From contig DAOSPF010000034.1 in the NCBI GenBank assembly GCA_035374585.1, positions 1-38,009 on the forward strand: a DNA stretch of 38,009 nucleotides, read 5' to 3'. The DNA comes from JAKPQD01 sp029572965. Its GTDB lineage: Bacteria; Bacteroidota; Bacteroidia; Bacteroidales; DTGW01. The notes under the pieces were generated by a model that was given only the letters and a program-made list of their open reading frames with translations, was not told the origin of the DNA and searched no databases. How positions within the stretch are numbered: the first letter of the stretch is position 1; the number at the start of each line of letters is the position of its first letter. The position numbers and the translations under genes were made by a program. Of this stretch, positions 35,410-38,009 are shown in pieces.

Positions 35410-36912
35410 ATGAGACAATTCTTATTAGTCGGTATTTCACAATTTTTAATAATAGCTTCTTTCGCCCAAAAACCAGTTTGGGTTGATTTTGAAAAACGTA
35501 AACAGCTTTACCCAAATGATAAATATATTGTTGGCTTTTATTCTGCCCCTAAAAAAACAGACAAACCAGATGACTCCCAATTGCAAACCCTTTTAGAATA
35601 TGCTAAAACTGATATTATTGAAAATATATATGTTTCGGTTACTTCGGCCAGCGAATTAAATACCCGGCAAACAGGCAAAGAATTTATCCAATCGTTTTCG
35701 CAACAAAGCCTGATGGCAACAAAAGCTGAGCTTGCCGGATTAAAAACCGAAACATGGAAAGATAAAAAAGAGCTTTATGCTTTAGCATACGTGTCACGCA
35801 CCGAATTAATAAGCTTTTACAAAGGAAAGTTAGCTACAATGCTTGCTAATATTGATAAAAGTGTAACTGCTGCCGAGTTAGAAAAAACTAATGGGGATAA
35901 AGAGAAAGCTCTGGATATGTTTTACCAGTCTGCCAAGCAAGTACGTGATGCCGAACAAGCTGCAGCAATATTGTTGGGCCTAATGAAACAGGTTCCTGCA
36001 AACAACCTGGCAGATTTGAATACCCGTATCAACAATGGAATCAATGCTATCATTTCGAGAGAAAACCCTACCCCTGACGCAGCAGCACTTACCATTGCTG
36101 GGATGCTGAAAAAACAGATAAGTGCTACTGCACCAAAGGTTAAGATTGCATCGCCTACATTTCAGGATACTAAGATGGGAAGCCCTTTTTCTGCTTACTT
36201 TTCAAAAATGTTGGAAAGTAAGCTTGGGAGCCGTGGCTTTAACATTGAACAAAATACCCAAAACAACAGCGATTATGTATTGAATTGCACCTACTGGAAA
36301 GAAGCAGATAAACTAAAGCTTATGCTCAATATGTATGCTGTTAAGACCGGCAAAATAACAGCAACGGCAGAGGTCTCTGTGCCACAGTCGTGGTTTGCAC
36401 AAAACAACATTGCATTTATGCCCGAAAACTTTGAAGAAAGCTACAGCCGAGCCAAAGCTTTTACAAAAGATGAAATTGTTGGAGGCGGCTTGCGTATTGA
36501 TCTTTGGACCAACAAATGTGATAACAACCCTGTTTTCTTCGAAAATGACACTTTGAAAATATACATGCGTGTAAACCACGAATGTTACTTGCGTTTTGTT
36601 TATTATATGGCAGACGGGTCAAAGGTTTTACTAATGAACAATTATTATATCGCTTCGGACAAAGTAAACAAAGTGATAGAAATACCTGAAAGCTTTGTAT
36701 GTGCTGAACCTTTTGGCAACGAAATACTTGTAGTCAATGCTCAAACAGAGCCTTTTCAGAAACTTAACACTCGCGACCAGGATGGTTACACCTTTATCAA
36801 TGAAAATGTAACTGAAGTAGTAGCTAAAACACGTGGTTTCACAAAAACAACAAACCAAACACTTAATGGCGAAAAACGTTTGAACCTTACTACATTGAAA
36901 AAACAATATTGA
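35410..36912 (+). CDS. Secreted protein with LPP20-like and DUF4384-like domains
   Basis: 500 aa from the ATG at 35410; the tracked frame begins two codons earlier with TTG. Signal peptide about 1-19 (IIASFAQ). Residues about 20-135 resemble the LPP20 fold (KPVWVDFEKRKQLYPNDKYIVGF ... YALAYVSRTEL). A helical region follows (140-235), then a FlgT/LPP20-like segment, and the last 120 residues resemble DUF4384 (LRIDLWTNKCDNNPVFFENDTLKIYMRVN, CYLRFVYYMADGSKVLLMNN). Function unknown; probably an envelope protein. The MITE copy 2 target duplication (36908-36916) spans its TGA stop, so the insertion left the reading frame whole. The CRISPR array converges on this gene from the right. Confidence 0.75.
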   Translation: MRQFLLVGISQFLIIASFAQKPVWVDFEKRKQLYPNDKYIVGFYSAPKKTDKPDDSQLQTLLEYAKTDIIENIYVSVTSASELNTRQTGKEFIQSFSQQSLMATKAELAGLKTETWKDKKELYALAYVSRTELISFYKGKLATMLANIDKSVTAAELEKTNGDKEKALDMFYQSAKQVRDAEQAAAILLGLMKQVPANNLADLNTRINNGINAIISRENPTPDAAALTIAGMLKKQISATAPKVKIASPTFQDTKMGSPFSAYFSKMLESKLGSRGFNIEQNTQNNSDYVLNCTYWKEADKLKLMLNMYAVKTGKITATAEVSVPQSWFAQNNIAFMPENFEESYSRAKAFTKDEIVGGGLRIDLWTNKCDNNPVFFENDTLKIYMRVNHECYLRFVYYMADGSKVLLMNNYYIASDKVNKVIEIPESFVCAEPFGNEILVVNAQTEPFQKLNTRDQDGYTFINENVTEVVAKTRGFTKTTNQTLNGEKRLNLTTLKKQY

Positions 36913-36916
36913 AAGT

Positions 36917-37148
36917 CATTGTTGTCCGGTAAAAACAGCTCGCTGCTATGCAGCTTAGAAACATTTGGTGTATTGGGCTATCCTACAAACAGTTCGCAGC
37001 TACGCTGCTATTATTTAGTCGCATAGCGATGTCCTGTTTGTAATAAAATAAACATCGTTAAAATTAAGCCCCAGCGGGGCGACCAATTTCTAATCAACAA
37101 TATTCCCAGTATTTATAAGTATCTATTTTATTTTACCAGACAACAGGG
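36917..37148. mobile_element. MITE-like element, copy 2, beside the CRISPR array
   Basis: 232 bp, closely similar to copy 1 at 1593-1933 but without the nested element. Inverted ends CATTGTTGTCCGGTAAAA (36917-36934) and TTTTACCAGACAACAGGG (37131-37148). The flanks ATTGAAAGT (36908-36916) and ATTAAAAGT (37149-37157) match at 8 of 9 positions, again a 9-bp target duplication. It has four 3-nt-loop hairpins: GCTGC-TAT-GCAGC, GCAGC-TAC-GCTGC, CGC-ATA-GCG and GCCCC-AGC-GGGGC. The first has one compensatory pair change relative to copy 1. It lies between a gene stop and the last CRISPR repeat, 15 bp away. Confidence 0.85.
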
Positions 37149-37163
37149 ATTAAAAGTATTATT

Positions 37164-38009
37164 ATCTACAATAGTAGAAATTTATTAGGCTTTATAGCCA
37201 TTTTTATCGTGTAAAAATGGAAATAATAAATCTACAATAGTAGAAATTTATTAGGCTTTATAGCCTATATTAAGGAGCTGTCAATGACAGCTGTTGAATC
37301 TACAATAGTAGAAATTTATTAGGCTTTATAGCCCCCGATATAACTCTGAATTATCTGAACGAAATCTACAATAGTAGAAATTTATTAGGCTTTATAGCCG
37401 CCATCTTACCCTTACTGTCTGACCAATTATCTACAATAGTAGAAATTTATTAGGCTTTATAGCCTTACTAATTTACCATTTCTGAAATAGTATCTACAAT
37501 AGTAGAAATTTATTAGGCTTTATAGCCATCTTCTACGTGCGCAGAATACGTATAATCTACAATAGTAGAAATTTATTAGGCTTTATAGCCATCCTTCAGA
37601 ACCAATTCCACCAAATGGACATCTACAATAGTAGAAATTTATTAGGCTTTATAGCCTGTCAATGGTTATTTTATTGATAGTTCTGATCTACAATAGTAGA
37701 AATTTATTAGGCTTTATAGCCTTTCTTTGCAGTACAACATTACAACGTATATCTACAATAGTAGAAATTTATTAGGCTTTATAGCCAATAGTTTTGAAAC
37801 TGGCTCAAGATTTTATCTACAATAGTAGAAATTTATTAGGCTTTATAGCCACAACTTAGATAAAAGAGCTGAAGCATTAAATCTACAATAGTAGAAATTT
37901 ATTAGGCTTTATAGCCTCCAATTGTGCCCACATACCATTTAACAATCTACAATAGTAGAAATTTATTAGGCTTTATAGCCCCCCAACATAAAAACTATCA
38001 GGCGAAAAT
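37164..38009 (-). CRISPR. Type V-A (Cas12a) CRISPR array, at least 13 repeats, open at the right edge
   Basis: Thirteen identical 36-nt repeats begin at 37164, 37230, 37298, 37364, 37429, 37492, 37555, 37621, 37686, 37751, 37815, 37881 and 37945. The twelve complete spacers are 30, 32, 30, 29, 27, 27, 30, 29, 29, 28, 30 and 28 nt; a thirteenth is cut by the window end. On the minus strand each repeat begins GGCTATAAAGCC and ends AATTTCTACTATTGTAGAT, the Cas12a crRNA handle with its TCTAC/GTAGA stem, so crRNAs are read right to left. The leader, newest spacers and probably cas12a lie to the right. The trailer-end repeat is not degenerate. The 5' part GGCT-ATAA-AGCC can form a second small hairpin in the precursor. 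No cas gene is in the window. Confidence 0.95.

Noticed and set aside
37334..37363. 11-nt identity between spacer 3 and the intergenic region near 27150, as possible self-targeting
   Set aside because: Eleven AT-rich bases are expected by chance in 38 kb and the match does not continue.
37591..37620. Spacer 7 read on the minus strand encodes PFGGIGSEG, reminiscent of an aldehyde dehydrogenase motif
   Set aside because: Only nine residues in one of six frames; without a database search this is too short to name a target.

Overview
The window looks like a chromosomal segment of a member of the phylum Bacteroidota. Evidence: AT-rich DNA, two TonB-dependent receptors with N-terminal CarboxypepD_reg-like domains, HYC_CC_PP, DUF3127 and DUF6252-like proteins, LytTR two-component regulators, almost no Shine-Dalgarno sites, and several TAnnTTTG-type promoter -7 elements. 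I see no rRNA or tRNA genes, no cas genes and no prophage. Several gene starts are placed at an in-frame ATG a few codons inside the longest open frame, because the longest frame begins with TTG.

Layout. 1-1500 (minus): an LRR protein with an HPD motif and a small secreted TonB C-terminal-like protein. 1593-1933: a MITE-like element with terminal inverted repeats and a perfect 9-bp target duplication, carrying a second palindromic element inside. 1974-7167 (minus): a sensory operon of a seven-PAS LytS-type histidine kinase, a REC-only regulator and a REC-LytTR regulator. 7239-10373 (minus): a DUF3795 protein and a TonB-dependent receptor, the latter with three helically phased 8-bp repeats upstream. 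10684-12586 (minus): a DUF3127 protein with an SSB-like C-terminal tip, next to replicative helicase DnaB. 12862-14732 (minus): a biotin carrier and an acyl-CoA carboxyltransferase. 14943-16313 (minus): a lipoprotein. 16521-21298 (plus): a giant TPR protein and an outer-membrane beta-barrel. 21632-25803 (plus): ornithine aminotransferase, a GH16 glucanase, a DUF6252-like lipoprotein and an aldo/keto reductase. 25800-27068 (minus): a CNNM/CorC protein. 27429-31288 (plus): a lytic transglycosylase and UvrA. 31407-35341 (minus): a SanA-like protein and a heavy-metal module (HYC_CC_PP protein, TonB-dependent receptor, secreted HMA protein). 35410-36912 (plus): an LPP20/DUF4384-like secreted protein.

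The right end (37164-38009) is a CRISPR array of at least 13 identical 36-nt repeats. On the minus strand each repeat ends in AATTTCTACTATTGTAGAT, the crRNA handle of Cas12a, so this is a type V-A array. It is read right to left; its leader and probably its cas genes lie beyond the right edge. Its trailer end abuts a second copy of the MITE-like element, which inserted across the stop codon of the neighbouring gene without destroying it. The array/MITE junction, the two-copy hairpin-rich MITE family, the di-cysteine metal module and the REC-only/REC-LytTR duplication are the parts most worth following up.
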